Assembly: GCA_029552545.1 (NCBI GenBank)
Contig: JAKPDO010000037.1
Coordinates: 62,001-126,000 of the forward strand
Origin: Planctomycetota bacterium
Lineage (GTDB): Bacteria > Planctomycetota > Phycisphaerae > Sedimentisphaerales > Anaerohalosphaeraceae
Length of the DNA stretch: 64,000 nucleotides
Direction: 5' to 3'
The position numbers were made by a program, and so were the translations under genes. This document shows positions 37,354 through 47,297 of the stretch, one piece after another; the stretch's first letter is position 1, and every line of letters begins with the position of its first letter. A model generated the notes under the pieces. That model was not told the DNA's origin and searched no databases. It saw only the letters and a program-made list of their open reading frames with translations.

Positions 37354-38730
37354 TCAGTTACAGGCCTCAAAGATGTTCGAGCAGCCCAGCCAGTTGACCG
37401 CCACTTCGGCCAGGTCATACAAATCCACCCTGCAGTCGCGGTTATTCCCGCCGATGCCGTTCGGCCCGGCAATATCACCGTAGAAATAATAACCGCCCGC
37501 TTCAATCGATGCACGGCACGAATCCATATTCAAAGTCACCTGAACCGTATCGGTGGAGGTAAACTGTCCGTCATTCACCGTCAGCCGGAACACATACGGT
37601 TCCGCCGAACCTTCTTCGGTCGTATTCGCCAGTTCCGTCAGGGTTACCGTTGTTACGGCTGCATTGGGATTGGCAATCGTCACTGCAGGTCCCGCCGTCT
37701 GTTCCCATAGATAACTCAATGGTCCCGGCTGACCGTCATCCGTTGAAGCGCTTCCATTGAGCGTCACCACCACACTCGGCTGGCCGCCCAGCCACCGATA
37801 CTGATCAGCCCCTGCATTCGCCGTCGGCGGAACATTCGTCGAAGCCGTGAATGTCCAGAACGCAAGAGGAACTGTGTTCGGATCGCTTTCGATAACCCAG
37901 GTATACTTGACCCCATTCGTCAAAGAAGGCATCGGACAGCTGCTGGTCGCACCCGGATTCGTTTCTGTATAGATGTTCGTCAGCAGGTTTTTGTATGTGT
38001 CCGGTGAAAGGATTGTATTGGGGTCATTCGGGTTTTCCACAGGGGCACCGAACCATACCTTCACCCAGTTCAGCGAATTTGTCGCATTCTCCCACGACAG
38101 TTCCGTATCATATCCAATCACCGCCACGCCGTTATTCGCCGGATGGGGATTGCGCGGCTCATCCAAGAAACGCACAGCATCAATGTAGTACGGCCCGGGT
38201 GTAGCACAGTTAAAAGACAGGTTAATCTGGAAATAAGTCGCCCCCGTCAAATTATAGTTGGAAATGTCAATGGTCACCGTCCGGAACATATCCCCGTCCC
38301 AGGCACCCCAGTCCACCGGAGCCGGCCCGCCCGTCAGACGATTGGTCCAGTTTGCCGTAGTGGTTGTATATTCCACCCATCCGCCGCCGGGCGCATTGCT
38401 CTGCAGGGCAATCTTCTCGCAGAACCGCGTCCACGGCTGAGTCGGCCAATCCGCCGCAAAGCAGGTAATATCAATCTGGAGTTTCCCCAACCGAGCCGGA
38501 ACAGAGGGGGCTACCCAGCGCAGGGGCCAGAAATTCGTCCCGTTATGATACACCCTCAAACATTGAGAACCCGATGTCACTGCACCCGGCTGTGTACTCA
38601 AACTGAGAGTCGGAGCAGGAGACCCCGTCGCCACAAAACCATCCAAACCGCTTTCAAAATCCGCCAACATAACCGCATAGCCGGCAGACACCCAGCCCAA
38701 AATCATCAACGCCGCCAAACATTTCCTCAT
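37354..38730 (-). CDS. Secreted beta-sandwich/PKD protein with single dockerin-like repeat
   Basis: 458 residues from an ATG with GGAG 7 bases upstream. Signal peptide 1-20; module about 25-195 paralogous to the adjacent PEP-CTERM protein; a short Fn3-like stretch about 197-300 (PANNGVAVIGYDTELSWENATNSLNW, WVIESDPNTVPLAFWTFT). A PKD/REJ-like domain follows, about 303-410 (PPTANAGADQYRWLG, LNGSASTDDGQPGPLSYLWEQ). The C-terminal half-dockerin is NNRDCRVDLYDLAEVAVNWL. No catalytic signature. It is probably a polysaccharide-binding surface or matrix protein. It is divergent from the GH113-GH26 operon across a region with a LacI-type operator. Confidence 0.8.
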   Translation of the reverse strand: MRKCLAALMILGWVSAGYAVMLADFESGLDGFVATGSPAPTLSLSTQPGAVTSGSQCLRVYHNGTNFWPLRWVAPSVPARLGKLQIDITCFAADWPTQPWTRFCEKIALQSNAPGGGWVEYTTTTANWTNRLTGGPAPVDWGAWDGDMFRTVTIDISNYNLTGATYFQINLSFNCATPGPYYIDAVRFLDEPRNPHPANNGVAVIGYDTELSWENATNSLNWVKVWFGAPVENPNDPNTILSPDTYKNLLTNIYTETNPGATSSCPMPSLTNGVKYTWVIESDPNTVPLAFWTFTASTNVPPTANAGADQYRWLGGQPSVVVTLNGSASTDDGQPGPLSYLWEQTAGPAVTIANPNAAVTTVTLTELANTTEEGSAEPYVFRLTVNDGQFTSTDTVQVTLNMDSCRASIEAGGYYFYGDIAGPNGIGGNNRDCRVDLYDLAEVAVNWLGCSNIFEACN

Positions 38731-38856
38731 AACCACTCTCCTTTCCTAAATTGATGAATAGAACGTTGATTTGGCTAATCTTCGACACCCACGACATGTC
38801 AAAGTGATGATGCGCATTTTCGTTCCTTACTATTACCCATCCCGTTTCATTGTACA

Positions 38857-38885
38857 ATTATCCGAAAATCCCCCTTTCAAGTCAA
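38857..38885 (-). promoter_or_regulatory. Promoter of the PKD/dockerin gene
   Basis: On the minus strand TTGACT (38885-38880), a 17-base spacer and GATAAT (38862-38857), a near-consensus sigma70 promoter about 130 bases before the start. The operator lies 28 bases upstream of its -35. Confidence 0.6.
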
Positions 38886-38913
38886 CCCAAAAACCTTAAA
38901 AAAAGCCAAAAAT

Positions 38914-38933
38914 AATATTTGCGTAAATATTTG
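38914..38933. promoter_or_regulatory. LacI-type operator copy 1
   Basis: AATATTTGCGTAAATATTTG. The first 18 bases form a pseudopalindrome AATATTTGC|GTAAATATT around a central CG, the usual LacI-family centre; read differently it is a direct repeat of AATATTTG with a 12-base period. Three other copies lie at 47332, 48737 and 50917. Confidence 0.75.
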
Positions 38934-38934
38934 T

Positions 38935-38963
38935 TTGATTTTTAAAAACTCCCCTTGTATAGT
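38935..38963 (+). promoter_or_regulatory. Candidate promoter of the GH113-GH26 operon
   Basis: TTGATT (38935-38940), a 17-base spacer and TATAGT (38958-38963). The -35 begins one base after the operator copy. A second candidate (TTGTAT, 16 bases, TATAAA at 39037-39064) lies closer to the gene, so usage is unresolved. Confidence 0.5.
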
Positions 38964-39111
38964 CCGATAGTATCTCCGTTTCTCCTCAAGATGCGGGGTA
39001 GGACAAAGAACTCTTAAGTCTTTGAATCAAAAAAACTTGTATTCTGGAACAACAATACTATAAATGTCCACAATAAACATAGATTAGAATCCTTATTTCT
39101 GGAGGTCAGTC

Positions 39112-40791
39112 ATGAGACAAACTAAAGTCCAGAAATTATTTTTTGCGGTATATTCAATCCTCCTTCTTTTGAATATCGGCTGCCGTCCCACACAAAGGAC
39201 GTTCCTGCCCCCTTCTCCTTCAGCAGAAGAGTTGGCTGCCGTTAAGCAAGCCCTTCAGCAAACTTTTGAACAGGCCCCCAGAAAGCAGATTCCATCAGAA
39301 CTGGGGGGGATTCTCGAACGGTCCTATCCCTATCATCCGCCCCAATATGTTCTTGTACTCCCCCACCGAGCCGCCGTTTCCAAAGATGACTTGCGGACCT
39401 ACTGTCAATTTATTCCGGGTGAATCCTTCATTTTGACCGCCTGTGATAAAATCAGTCCTGACGGCATTCTGTGTATCTTCTCGACCCACGCCGTGTATTT
39501 CCTCTCCGGCAAAGCATACGCCTGCCTGATGAACCGGCCTTCTTTGTACAGGGCCTTTCCCGACCCTCCGAAAGCCGCCGTCTTTCTGTATGAACAGCTG
39601 GCCGATTTGCCCCGTCAGGACACAGCCGATGAAACCGTCATCACAGCTCCCGATGGGTGGAAAATCCGTCTGTCGAAGCGGTCCGGAATCCCGGATTGCC
39701 TCGACGCCGTCCTGTCCTATTTGAAAGCCCCTTCATCTCTCACAAAAACCCAGAAACCGCCCCTGGAGTTTATCAAGGGACACACCCTTATCGTACCTCC
39801 GCTGACGAACGACACAGTTGATTCTTTCCAGGAATCCGTGCGAAAAATGGCCCAAACCAACGCCGACTATGTCTGTCTGGCCGTAATGGCTGATATGGAA
39901 ACCTTCAATACCCCTCAAATCCTCTGGGGGCCATCGATTGGATTCTCGGATGAAATGCTCTGTCAAGCCATCGAAATCGCCCGCCGAAATCGGCTGAAAA
40001 TCATCCTGAAACCGATGGTCAACTGCCGCGATACCATCTGGCGGGCCTGGATTGACTTTACAAAAGAGGACGGCCGCCAGGACCTGGCCGCCTGGCAGAC
40101 CTGGTGGGAACAGTATCGGTCTTTCATCCTTCACTATGCCGACATCGCCCAAAAAACCCAATGCGAAATGCTCTGTATCGGCTGTGAGATGAACTCCACG
40201 GAAACCTTCGAGCAGCAATGGCGTGAAGTAATCACCCAAATCCGAAAACGCTACAGCGGCCTCCTCACATATAACGTCAATCACGGACGAGGCGATTCCG
40301 TCCGTTTCTGGGATGCACTCGATGTAATCGGAATGAGCGGATACTACCCACTCGGTTCTTTTATGCAGCAGGCCGGGATTGAAGGAGTCGAACAGCCCGA
40401 TTTTCAGCCGACCCTCGAACAGCTCAAGACCGCCTGGCTTCCCGTCCGGAAAGAACTTCAGGAACTCTGCCGAAAATGGCAAAAGCCCCTTTTCTTTATC
40501 GAAATCGGAGTCTGCAGTGCCAAAGGTGTTTCACGAACTCCCTGGCAGCATTCGACTCCGGAATTAATCTATGACGGACAGGAGCAGGCAGACTTTTATC
40601 AGGCCGCTTTTGAAGTCTTTTGGGATCAGCCCTGGTTTATGGGATTTACCTGGTGGGCCTGGCCTTCGTCTCTTTATCCGTGCGAACATGCTTCGTATCA
40701 GGTCAATTTCGAAATCTACTGCAAACCCGCAGAAGACATCGTCAAAGAATGGTACAGCAAAAACAGACCTTTCTCTTTCCAGGTGGAATAA
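39112..40791 (+). CDS. GH113 beta-mannanase-like lipoprotein
   Basis: 559 residues. Lipoprotein signal with lipobox cysteine C24 (LLLLNIGC). Residues about 30-215 form an N-terminal region of unknown fold. The GH113 TIM barrel spans about 220-555: LKIILKPMV, WWEQYRSFILHYADIAQKT, acid/base E359 (LCIGCEMNST), YSGLLTYNVNHG, FWDALDVIGMSGYYPL, and nucleophile E464 (LFFIEIGVCSA). GH113 enzymes cut beta-1,4-mannan. Lipidation suggests it is held at a membrane to process oligomers. GGAGG lies 6 bases before the ATG. The stop overlaps the GH26 start by one base (TAATG). Confidence 0.86.
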   Translation: MRQTKVQKLFFAVYSILLLLNIGCRPTQRTFLPPSPSAEELAAVKQALQQTFEQAPRKQIPSELGGILERSYPYHPPQYVLVLPHRAAVSKDDLRTYCQFIPGESFILTACDKISPDGILCIFSTHAVYFLSGKAYACLMNRPSLYRAFPDPPKAAVFLYEQLADLPRQDTADETVITAPDGWKIRLSKRSGIPDCLDAVLSYLKAPSSLTKTQKPPLEFIKGHTLIVPPLTNDTVDSFQESVRKMAQTNADYVCLAVMADMETFNTPQILWGPSIGFSDEMLCQAIEIARRNRLKIILKPMVNCRDTIWRAWIDFTKEDGRQDLAAWQTWWEQYRSFILHYADIAQKTQCEMLCIGCEMNSTETFEQQWREVITQIRKRYSGLLTYNVNHGRGDSVRFWDALDVIGMSGYYPLGSFMQQAGIEGVEQPDFQPTLEQLKTAWLPVRKELQELCRKWQKPLFFIEIGVCSAKGVSRTPWQHSTPELIYDGQEQADFYQAAFEVFWDQPWFMGFTWWAWPSSLYPCEHASYQVNFEIYCKPAEDIVKEWYSKNRPFSFQVE

Positions 40792-41948
40792 TGCAATTGT
40801 CCGCTCTTCTTTTTATCCTGTCGGCCGTTATCTGGAATGCCGGCTGCAGCCGCAGTCCGCAATCGCCCGAGGGCACGCCGCCGAGTCATCCGCTCCCTGC
40901 CGCATCCGCCTGCCTCTCAGACGGCCCTTCCGACCCCAATGCATCGCCTCAAGCCGCCGCACTGTACCGCAATCTCAAACTCCTCTCCGGCCGTGCCGTT
41001 CTCTTCGGTCACCATGAAACGCTCGCTTACGGCATCGGCTGGAGGAATCATAACTGGGACAGCGACATTGCCCGGGTCTGCGGAGACTATCCGGCGGTTT
41101 TCGGCTGGGACCTCGGAGAAATCGGACATCCGGCCAACATCGACCATGTCCCCTTCGACCGAATGAAAACCTGGATTCGGCAGGTTTATGAAAAAAACGG
41201 CATCAACACCATCAGCTGGCATATGCGAAACCCCGCCACCGGCGGCAGTTCGTGGGATAAAACCCCCGCCGTCTCCCGGCTCCTGCCGGGCGGCGACCTT
41301 CACGAGACCTACCGCCGGACACTCGAGCTGGCCGCTGCATTCCTCGATATCCGCGGTCCGAACAACGAACCGATTCCCATCATCATGCGGCTTTTCCACG
41401 AACACAACGGAGACTGGTTCTGGTGGGGACGGAAGACCTGCACCCCTGAGGAGTTCATCCGCCTGTGGCGGTTTACGGTCGACTACTTCCGAAACGAAAA
41501 GCAGATGCACCAGCTCCTTTACGCGTACAGCCCCGACATCTGCAAAAGTCCGCAGGATTACCTCGAACGTTATCCCGGTGATGAGTACGTCGATATCCTC
41601 GGAATGGACAATTATTACCATTTTCGCAACAGAGAGGCCCTCGAACAGGCCGTCTGCGACCTTCAACTGCTTGCCCGAATCGCTGCGGAAAAAAACAAAC
41701 CCGCCGCCCTCACTGAAACAGGTGTCAACAAAATGCCTGACCCAAACTGGTTCACACAGGTTCTCCTTCGGGCCCTGACCGCTGATGAATCAACCCGCCG
41801 AATCGTCTGGGTCTGTCTCTGGAGAAACGAAAGTCCCCGCCACTTCTTCGCCGTTTATCCGGAGCATCCGGCCGCCGAAGACTTTCGGGCCTTCTTTGCC
41901 CATCCCTTCACATTGTTTCTAAGCGAGCTGCCTGAAATGTACCGATAA
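40791..41948 (+). CDS. GH26 beta-mannanase / mannobiohydrolase lipoprotein
   Basis: 385 residues. Lipobox cysteine C19 (WNAGC) after a short signal peptide. GH26 domain about 50-380: LFGHHETLAYGIGW, VFGWDLGEIGH, TISWHMRNPATGGSSWD, acid/base E204 in RLFHEHNGDWFWWG, LYAYSPD, ILGMDNYY and nucleophile E309 in ALTETGVNK. The family cuts beta-1,4-mannan; with GH113 it should give mannobiose-size products for uptake. It is coupled to GH113 by a one-base overlap. It ends 10 bases before the convergent GH130 gene. Confidence 0.92.
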   Translation: MQLSALLFILSAVIWNAGCSRSPQSPEGTPPSHPLPAASACLSDGPSDPNASPQAAALYRNLKLLSGRAVLFGHHETLAYGIGWRNHNWDSDIARVCGDYPAVFGWDLGEIGHPANIDHVPFDRMKTWIRQVYEKNGINTISWHMRNPATGGSSWDKTPAVSRLLPGGDLHETYRRTLELAAAFLDIRGPNNEPIPIIMRLFHEHNGDWFWWGRKTCTPEEFIRLWRFTVDYFRNEKQMHQLLYAYSPDICKSPQDYLERYPGDEYVDILGMDNYYHFRNREALEQAVCDLQLLARIAAEKNKPAALTETGVNKMPDPNWFTQVLLRALTADESTRRIVWVCLWRNESPRHFFAVYPEHPAAEDFRAFFAHPFTLFLSELPEMYR

Positions 41949-41958
41949 ATCCGAGCTT

Positions 41959-43155
41959 TTAGAGAAGCCTCTCCTTCTGCAGCCAGGTCTGATTTCGCTC
42001 AATTAACTCGATCCGCTGCCGCACACACTTGCTTGTTCGTCCGCCGTCTTCCGGCGTATTCAGCGTGTAGTCCACCAGTGCCTCCAGCGGACAGGTTGCC
42101 ACATGCAGCCGTGTATCCGACGAGCCGTAATAAAGGTAAACAGTCCCTTCCTCATCCAAAATCCAACCGTTGCTGAACAGCACATTGGAAACATCGCCGA
42201 CCCGCTCCGCCCCCCGCGGGGCCAGCAGATATCCCCCCGGACGATGAGTCACTTTCCACGGACACGTCAAATCCGTCATAAAAACATACAAAACATACCG
42301 AAGCCCCGCCGCCGTATTCCGCACGCCGTGGGCCAGATGCAGCCAGCCGTATCGGGTCTTTATCGGCGCCGGCCCCAGCCCGTTTTTGACCTCCTTAATC
42401 GTATGGTACCGCTTTTCATCGACAATGATTTCCTCCGTGAGAACGGCTTCTTCGATGCTCCGGCAGGTCCCCCAGCCGATTCCGCCGCCGGAGCCGGTCT
42501 GAATAAATCCGTCCTGAGGCCGGGTATAAAACCCATAACAGCCGTTGACAAACTCCGGATGCAGCACCACATTCCGCTGCTGCGGCGAGGGGGTTTTCAA
42601 ATTCGCCAGCCGCTCCCATTTCTTCAAATCCTTCGTTCGTGCAATCCCCGCCTGAGCCACGGCGGACGAGGTATCCTCCGGCGGAGCCGCAGGGTCCTTC
42701 GACTCCACACAAAACAGCCCGTAAATCCAGCCGTCTTCGTGTGCCGTCAGCCGCAAATCATACAAATTCGTCTCGGACTCATCCAGTTCCGGTATCTCCA
42801 GAGGCCGTTCCCAGAAGCGAAATCCTTCAATCCCCGACTTGCTTTCCGCAATCGCAAAAAAAGACTTGCGGTCCGCCCCTTCCACACGAGCCGCCAGCAG
42901 AAACGAATCCCCTATCCGAATAGCGCCGGCATTAAATACGGAGTTCACGGCCAGCCGTTCCAGCAGAAACGGATTGTGCTGCGGGTCAAATTCATACCGC
43001 CACGACGGCGGAATATGGTCCCGCGTAAGCACCGGATGCAAATAGCGCTGAAACAGTCCTTCTTCCTCTGCCGGACGATTTTTCCGCTCAATCAGCTGAT
43101 TATACTTTTCATAAAGACGGCGAACCGCCTGGGGGTAATTGTCAATTGTCTTCAT
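41959..43155 (-). CDS. GH130 4-O-beta-D-mannosyl-D-glucose phosphorylase
   Basis: 398 residues from an ATG that overlaps the epimerase stop by 4 bases. Highly typical GH130_1: [144 protein letters not shown]. This matches, from memory, the Bacteroides fragilis mannosylglucose phosphorylase almost motif for motif. It has no signal peptide, so it is cytoplasmic. Reaction: Man-beta-1,4-Glc plus phosphate gives mannose-1-phosphate and glucose. It is the last gene of the pseudopilin-symporter-epimerase-phosphorylase operon. Confidence 0.94.
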   Translation of the reverse strand: MKTIDNYPQAVRRLYEKYNQLIERKNRPAEEEGLFQRYLHPVLTRDHIPPSWRYEFDPQHNPFLLERLAVNSVFNAGAIRIGDSFLLAARVEGADRKSFFAIAESKSGIEGFRFWERPLEIPELDESETNLYDLRLTAHEDGWIYGLFCVESKDPAAPPEDTSSAVAQAGIARTKDLKKWERLANLKTPSPQQRNVVLHPEFVNGCYGFYTRPQDGFIQTGSGGGIGWGTCRSIEEAVLTEEIIVDEKRYHTIKEVKNGLGPAPIKTRYGWLHLAHGVRNTAAGLRYVLYVFMTDLTCPWKVTHRPGGYLLAPRGAERVGDVSNVLFSNGWILDEEGTVYLYYGSSDTRLHVATCPLEALVDYTLNTPEDGGRTSKCVRQRIELIERNQTWLQKERLL

Positions 43156-44387
43156 CGTACTGTCTGTCCGTTCAAAACACGTTCCTTCAAAATCATTTCC
43201 AGCCGCTGAATAGTCTCCATACAGGCCCGGCTGTTGTGATACGGGCACTTCCACTCCGAAACCTTCGGCATGGACAAATCGGGCTTTCGCCGTGCATCCA
43301 GCTTCCAGAACCACTCGCCGTAGGTCCGGTCAATCTGATAATCTTCAATAAACCGCCACAGTCTCCACGCCGCCTCCAGATACTCCTGTCGGCCGCTCAG
43401 CTGACAGGCATTCAGAAAGCCGACCACCGCTTCCGCCTGGCACCAGAAATGCTTTTCCGCATTCGTTCGGCCTTTTTCATCCCGCTCATACAGCACACTG
43501 CCGTCCGCATCAAGTCCCTCCCGCAAAACCGCTTCCGCAATCTCCAGCGAAACCGCCGCGGTCTGCGGCCCCCGCTTTTCCTCCCCAAGCACCTGAGCCG
43601 CTCGGTACAGCAGCCAGCTGCCTTCAATATCATGCCCAAACGAAACACGTCGGGTCAGCCATTTCCAGTCCCGCTCAAAAAACAGACCAAAATGATGCGT
43701 CTGACCGTCGAGAATAAACCGCTGGAAAATCTCGAGAAGCTCCTCCAGCCGCCTGCCGACCTTCCCATCAGGCCGAACCGAATACAATTCCGTAAAGGCC
43801 TCCAGCAAATGCAGGTGTGCATTCATCGATTTGGGGGCCACCAAATCCCCCTCACTAAGCTGCTGTTTGGCCGCCAGGGTCCAGTCCCGCTCCATCACCT
43901 CCCAATAGCCCCCATACTCCTCATCCAGAGCCTGTTTCTCCAACCGCTCAAAAACCTCCATCGCCATCGCCAAGGCCTTCGAGGTTTGCGTCAAACGATA
44001 ATACTCCGCAAGTCCGTAAATCAAAAACGCCTGCCCGTAGGTTTTCTTCTGCACCCGGAGCGGGCCTTCCGCTCCAACCTGCCAATAGGCCCCTCCGTAC
44101 CGTTCATCCCAGAAATCTCTTCGCAAAACCTCAAAGGCATCATGGGCCATCGCCTCACACCGGCTGTCTCCCAGAAAGCGAGCCAGTGCTGAAAAGGTCC
44201 ACAAAAGCCGCGTATGGAGAATCAGCCCCTTCGGCGCTTTTTCATCCACCACCAAATCATTGCTCATCCAGCCGACAAATCCGCCGTTCTTGCCGTCCCG
44301 CAGATGCGTCAGCCAAAACGGCAGAATATTCCCGTTCAGTTCCTTCTCGACTTGCTTTAAAAACTGCCTGATTGTCGCTTCATTCAT
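43152..44387 (-). CDS. Cellobiose/mannobiose 2-epimerase (AGE family)
   Basis: 411 residues, (alpha/alpha)6 barrel of the N-acylglucosamine/cellobiose 2-epimerase family. Visible motifs: [52 protein letters not shown], catalytic-type histidines in [12 protein letters not shown] and [13 protein letters not shown], and GEWFWKLD at the end. Together with the downstream GH130 phosphorylase it would turn mannobiose (Man-Man) into Man-Glc, the known cytoplasmic mannan route. No signal peptide. Confidence 0.92.
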   Translation of the reverse strand: MNEATIRQFLKQVEKELNGNILPFWLTHLRDGKNGGFVGWMSNDLVVDEKAPKGLILHTRLLWTFSALARFLGDSRCEAMAHDAFEVLRRDFWDERYGGAYWQVGAEGPLRVQKKTYGQAFLIYGLAEYYRLTQTSKALAMAMEVFERLEKQALDEEYGGYWEVMERDWTLAAKQQLSEGDLVAPKSMNAHLHLLEAFTELYSVRPDGKVGRRLEELLEIFQRFILDGQTHHFGLFFERDWKWLTRRVSFGHDIEGSWLLYRAAQVLGEEKRGPQTAAVSLEIAEAVLREGLDADGSVLYERDEKGRTNAEKHFWCQAEAVVGFLNACQLSGRQEYLEAAWRLWRFIEDYQIDRTYGEWFWKLDARRKPDLSMPKVSEWKCPYHNSRACMETIQRLEMILKERVLNGQTVR

Positions 44388-44399
44388 CGCTTCTCTCTC

Positions 44400-46220
44400 T
44401 TATCCCGCTGCAGACTCAACAGATTCCACTTCGTCTCCCAGACGATCATACCAGTTCCGCTTCAGAAAAATCGACGTTGCCGCCAGCACCGCCCCCGAAA
44501 TCCAGAATCCCTTCCAGTGCCGCAGCACAAAATAAAACGGCAGCGTGCACAAACTCAGTTGCCAGACAATCCCAACCGCTGCATTCACCATATCCTGCCG
44601 AAAACAGCGGTTCGGGACAAATGCAGGATTTTCCTCTCGAACAGCCCGCAAGACGGGACCCCAGAATCCCCACGGACGTGTGCGGACATAAAACCGCTTC
44701 AGTACCTCCGGGGCATCCGGCCGGGTCATCAGAGACACCCCGATGGATGCCGCCAGACTGATGCCGAACAGAAGCGGGAACGTATACAAAGACGGACGCC
44801 CCGGCAGAATCAGCGGAAAGACCAGCGACGCCGCCAGACCGGCCGCCATTCCGGCAAAATATCCATACCCGTTAAACCGCCACCAGTGCCACTTGAGCAC
44901 ATTCGGCGCGATATACCCGCCATACAGCCCCGCTACAATCCACTCACAGATCTGATGAATCGACTTGGCCGTAAAGCCCACCCCGATTCCGGCCAGAACA
45001 ATCAGCAGGGAACTGATATAACTCATCCGAACCAGCCGCTTGGACGAAGCATCCGGCCGAATATACCGCTGATAAAGGTCTTTGACCACATAGGAAGCGC
45101 CGGCGTTCACCGTGCAGTCAAACGTGCTCATAAACGCCGCCAGCAGACCCGCCAGCACAAACCCCAACAGACCGCTCGGAACAAAATGATTCAGCACATA
45201 CGGCATCACCTGTTCAAAATCCACCCGCGAGCCCATCTCATTCAGCGTCTGCCGATAAAACACCAGCCCGAGCACTCCAATGGAGGCCACCATCAGATAC
45301 CGCGGCACAAACAGCGATACACAGGTAAACCAGCTCATCAGCCCGGCCTCCCGCGGGTTCCGCGTCGCCAGAATCCGCTGCATATCATAATTCGGCGCCG
45401 GTCCTGCCATGCTGGCCGGAATCCCCTTAAAAAGCATCAGCAGCACAAAAACCGTAAAATACTCCCAGCCGTCCTGGGCAATCTTTGTATTGCCCGCCTC
45501 CAGCAGCCCTGACCAGTCCAGATTCAGTTTCCAGCCGAAAAACAAATCCGCCCAGCCGGCCGGAACAGAGGCCGCAATCTGACCGGCTGTCGTTCTCGTC
45601 ATAGCAATCCAGGCAATACAGACACCCGAGGCGGTCAGAATGGCGTACTGAAGCAAATCCGTCACCACCACGCTGTACATCCCGCCGGCAATCACATACA
45701 CCGTCGTAATTCCCATCAGGACAATCGCATAAACCGAAGGCGGCCAATCCCAGGGGAAAAAGACCGCGGCAAATTTGCCGATTCCCTGAAACGAATACGC
45801 CAGCATACTCACCACGCTCACCAGCGCAAAGACGACTACGCTCAGATGAGATAAAGTCGCCCCCGTTCCCTGACCGAACCGAAAACCAATCCATTCAGCC
45901 CCGGTCATCACTCCGGAACGACGCAGCCACCGGGCCAGATAAATCATCAGAAAAACCTGATTGAAAATCGGCCACAGCCACGGAATAAATACGCTTTTCA
46001 TCCCGTAGATGAAAAAGAAGGTCACCAGCCACATCGTGCCGGTTATATCAAACATCCCCGATGCATTGGCAATCCCCAACAGCGGATACGGAATCCGATT
46101 GCCCCCCAGAAAATAGGAATGAATGCTCTGGCCCGCCCGCCGCGAGCACAAAAACCCGATTGCCAGCACGCTCACCAGATACAAAACAATTATGCCGATG
46201 TCAATTGCCGTAAACTTCAC
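44400..46220 (-). CDS. Sodium/solute symporter (SSS family), likely manno-oligosaccharide importer
   Basis: 606 residues with about 13-14 transmembrane helices. SSS features: SIHSYFLGGNRIPYPLLGIANASGMFDITGT, the GGMYSVVVTDLLQYAIL sodium-site region and FVLAGLLAAFMSTFDCTVNAGASYVVKDLYQRYI. It lies 12 bases before the epimerase and two genes before the phosphorylase, so mannobiose or a related disaccharide is the inferred substrate; the family also carries many other solutes. Confidence 0.88.
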   Translation of the reverse strand: MKFTAIDIGIIVLYLVSVLAIGFLCSRRAGQSIHSYFLGGNRIPYPLLGIANASGMFDITGTMWLVTFFFIYGMKSVFIPWLWPIFNQVFLMIYLARWLRRSGVMTGAEWIGFRFGQGTGATLSHLSVVVFALVSVVSMLAYSFQGIGKFAAVFFPWDWPPSVYAIVLMGITTVYVIAGGMYSVVVTDLLQYAILTASGVCIAWIAMTRTTAGQIAASVPAGWADLFFGWKLNLDWSGLLEAGNTKIAQDGWEYFTVFVLLMLFKGIPASMAGPAPNYDMQRILATRNPREAGLMSWFTCVSLFVPRYLMVASIGVLGLVFYRQTLNEMGSRVDFEQVMPYVLNHFVPSGLLGFVLAGLLAAFMSTFDCTVNAGASYVVKDLYQRYIRPDASSKRLVRMSYISSLLIVLAGIGVGFTAKSIHQICEWIVAGLYGGYIAPNVLKWHWWRFNGYGYFAGMAAGLAASLVFPLILPGRPSLYTFPLLFGISLAASIGVSLMTRPDAPEVLKRFYVRTRPWGFWGPVLRAVREENPAFVPNRCFRQDMVNAAVGIVWQLSLCTLPFYFVLRHWKGFWISGAVLAATSIFLKRNWYDRLGDEVESVESAAG

Positions 46221-46362
46221 TTGTTTTCCCGTATTAATGCTTCAAAAAAGCAGAAAACCCCTCTCGCCGAAAACAAACACGGAACTCCCTGCCATGAGGA
46301 TGGCTTTAACGAATCCTCCCTCGGCACCGGAAAAACCGAATAGAGCCCACGGAGGCAGCCGG

Positions 46363-47235
46363 TTAAAACGGCCACGAATAAATCAGCGTTTCCTCCGGCA
46401 GCACATTCTGAAGATGCCCGTCCACAAACACCGCCTTGGAATACCCCAGATACCCGTCGGCATCCTTAGCACGATGAAAACTGCCCATGCAGTCCACAAA
46501 CGTCGGCGGCACCTTATATTTTCCGCCTGCATTATCAATCGTGGCCTTCGCCGCCGCCGGATTGATGCTGTACAGCAGACAGTCATTCAGAGGCGTCTGC
46601 GAAGAAACCCGTACAGTAAACCCTGTATAAAGCGGACGCGGATTGGAACTGGGAAGCGTATAGGGGTTTTCCTCTCCGTACGCAAAGACCTGAGAAGGAG
46701 ACTTCACCTGAGTAATCCTTCTGGCAAAGACAGAGGCCCTCAGATACCCCAACGGTCCCAAAAAAGGATTCTGAGAATACGTAAACTGCGGCACAATCGG
46801 AATCGCCGGATTGTGCGTGCCCAGCCCGCGGGCACAGTTGCTCTTCTGGAGGGCAATCCGCTTAAAGGCCGGACAGGCACGAACCCGATCATCCGTCAGA
46901 TACCGGATAATCAGTCCATCCGGAATAATAGCCGCATTGTGCCAGACACAGTCAAAATTCATCAGCGAACTCGAACTGACCGGAAACGGACTGGCCGGGT
47001 CATTCCGCACCAGATTCATCAAAAGCCAGTCTTCTGCATCCGGAAATGTCCCGTTATTGTCATTGCAGTACGCAGTCATTCCAATCCCAAACTGCCGCAG
47101 GTTGTTCTCACAAAGAACCTCCTGCGCCCGCTCTTTGGCAATTTTCAAAGACGGCATCACAATCGTCAGCAGCAGGGCGATGATGGCAATCACCACCAGC
47201 AATTCAATTAAAGTAAATCCATTTTTGCGACTCAT
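46363..47235 (-). CDS. Pseudopilin-like secreted protein heading the mannan operon
   Basis: 290 residues. Type IV prepilin leader at the N-terminus: SRKNG before the cleavage site, then FTLIELLVVIAIIALLLTIVMP. The C-terminal domain is globular with a final FVDGHLQNV like the H-X9-DG/DUF1559 pseudopilins that are very numerous in planctomycetes. No enzyme motif. What is unusual is the position: first gene of the unit with the symporter, epimerase and phosphorylase, behind a strong promoter with an operator copy. A role in holding or moving polysaccharide at the cell surface is a hypothesis. Confidence 0.82.
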   Translation of the reverse strand: MSRKNGFTLIELLVVIAIIALLLTIVMPSLKIAKERAQEVLCENNLRQFGIGMTAYCNDNNGTFPDAEDWLLMNLVRNDPASPFPVSSSSLMNFDCVWHNAAIIPDGLIIRYLTDDRVRACPAFKRIALQKSNCARGLGTHNPAIPIVPQFTYSQNPFLGPLGYLRASVFARRITQVKSPSQVFAYGEENPYTLPSSNPRPLYTGFTVRVSSQTPLNDCLLYSINPAAAKATIDNAGGKYKVPPTFVDCMGSFHRAKDADGYLGYSKAVFVDGHLQNVLPEETLIYSWPF

Positions 47236-47297
47236 AAAAATCTCCTTAAACAGAGCCGTCTTCCGTTTTCCAAAAACCCCTCTTCCTTACCAACTTC

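Larger units (their letters stand above)
38731..39111. other. Divergent control region of the mannanase locus
   Basis: 381 bases with no ORF of coding character. It holds, in order, a minus-strand promoter, the operator copy, a plus-strand promoter directly against the operator, and a second plus-strand promoter nearer GH113; these are listed separately. Confidence 0.7.
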
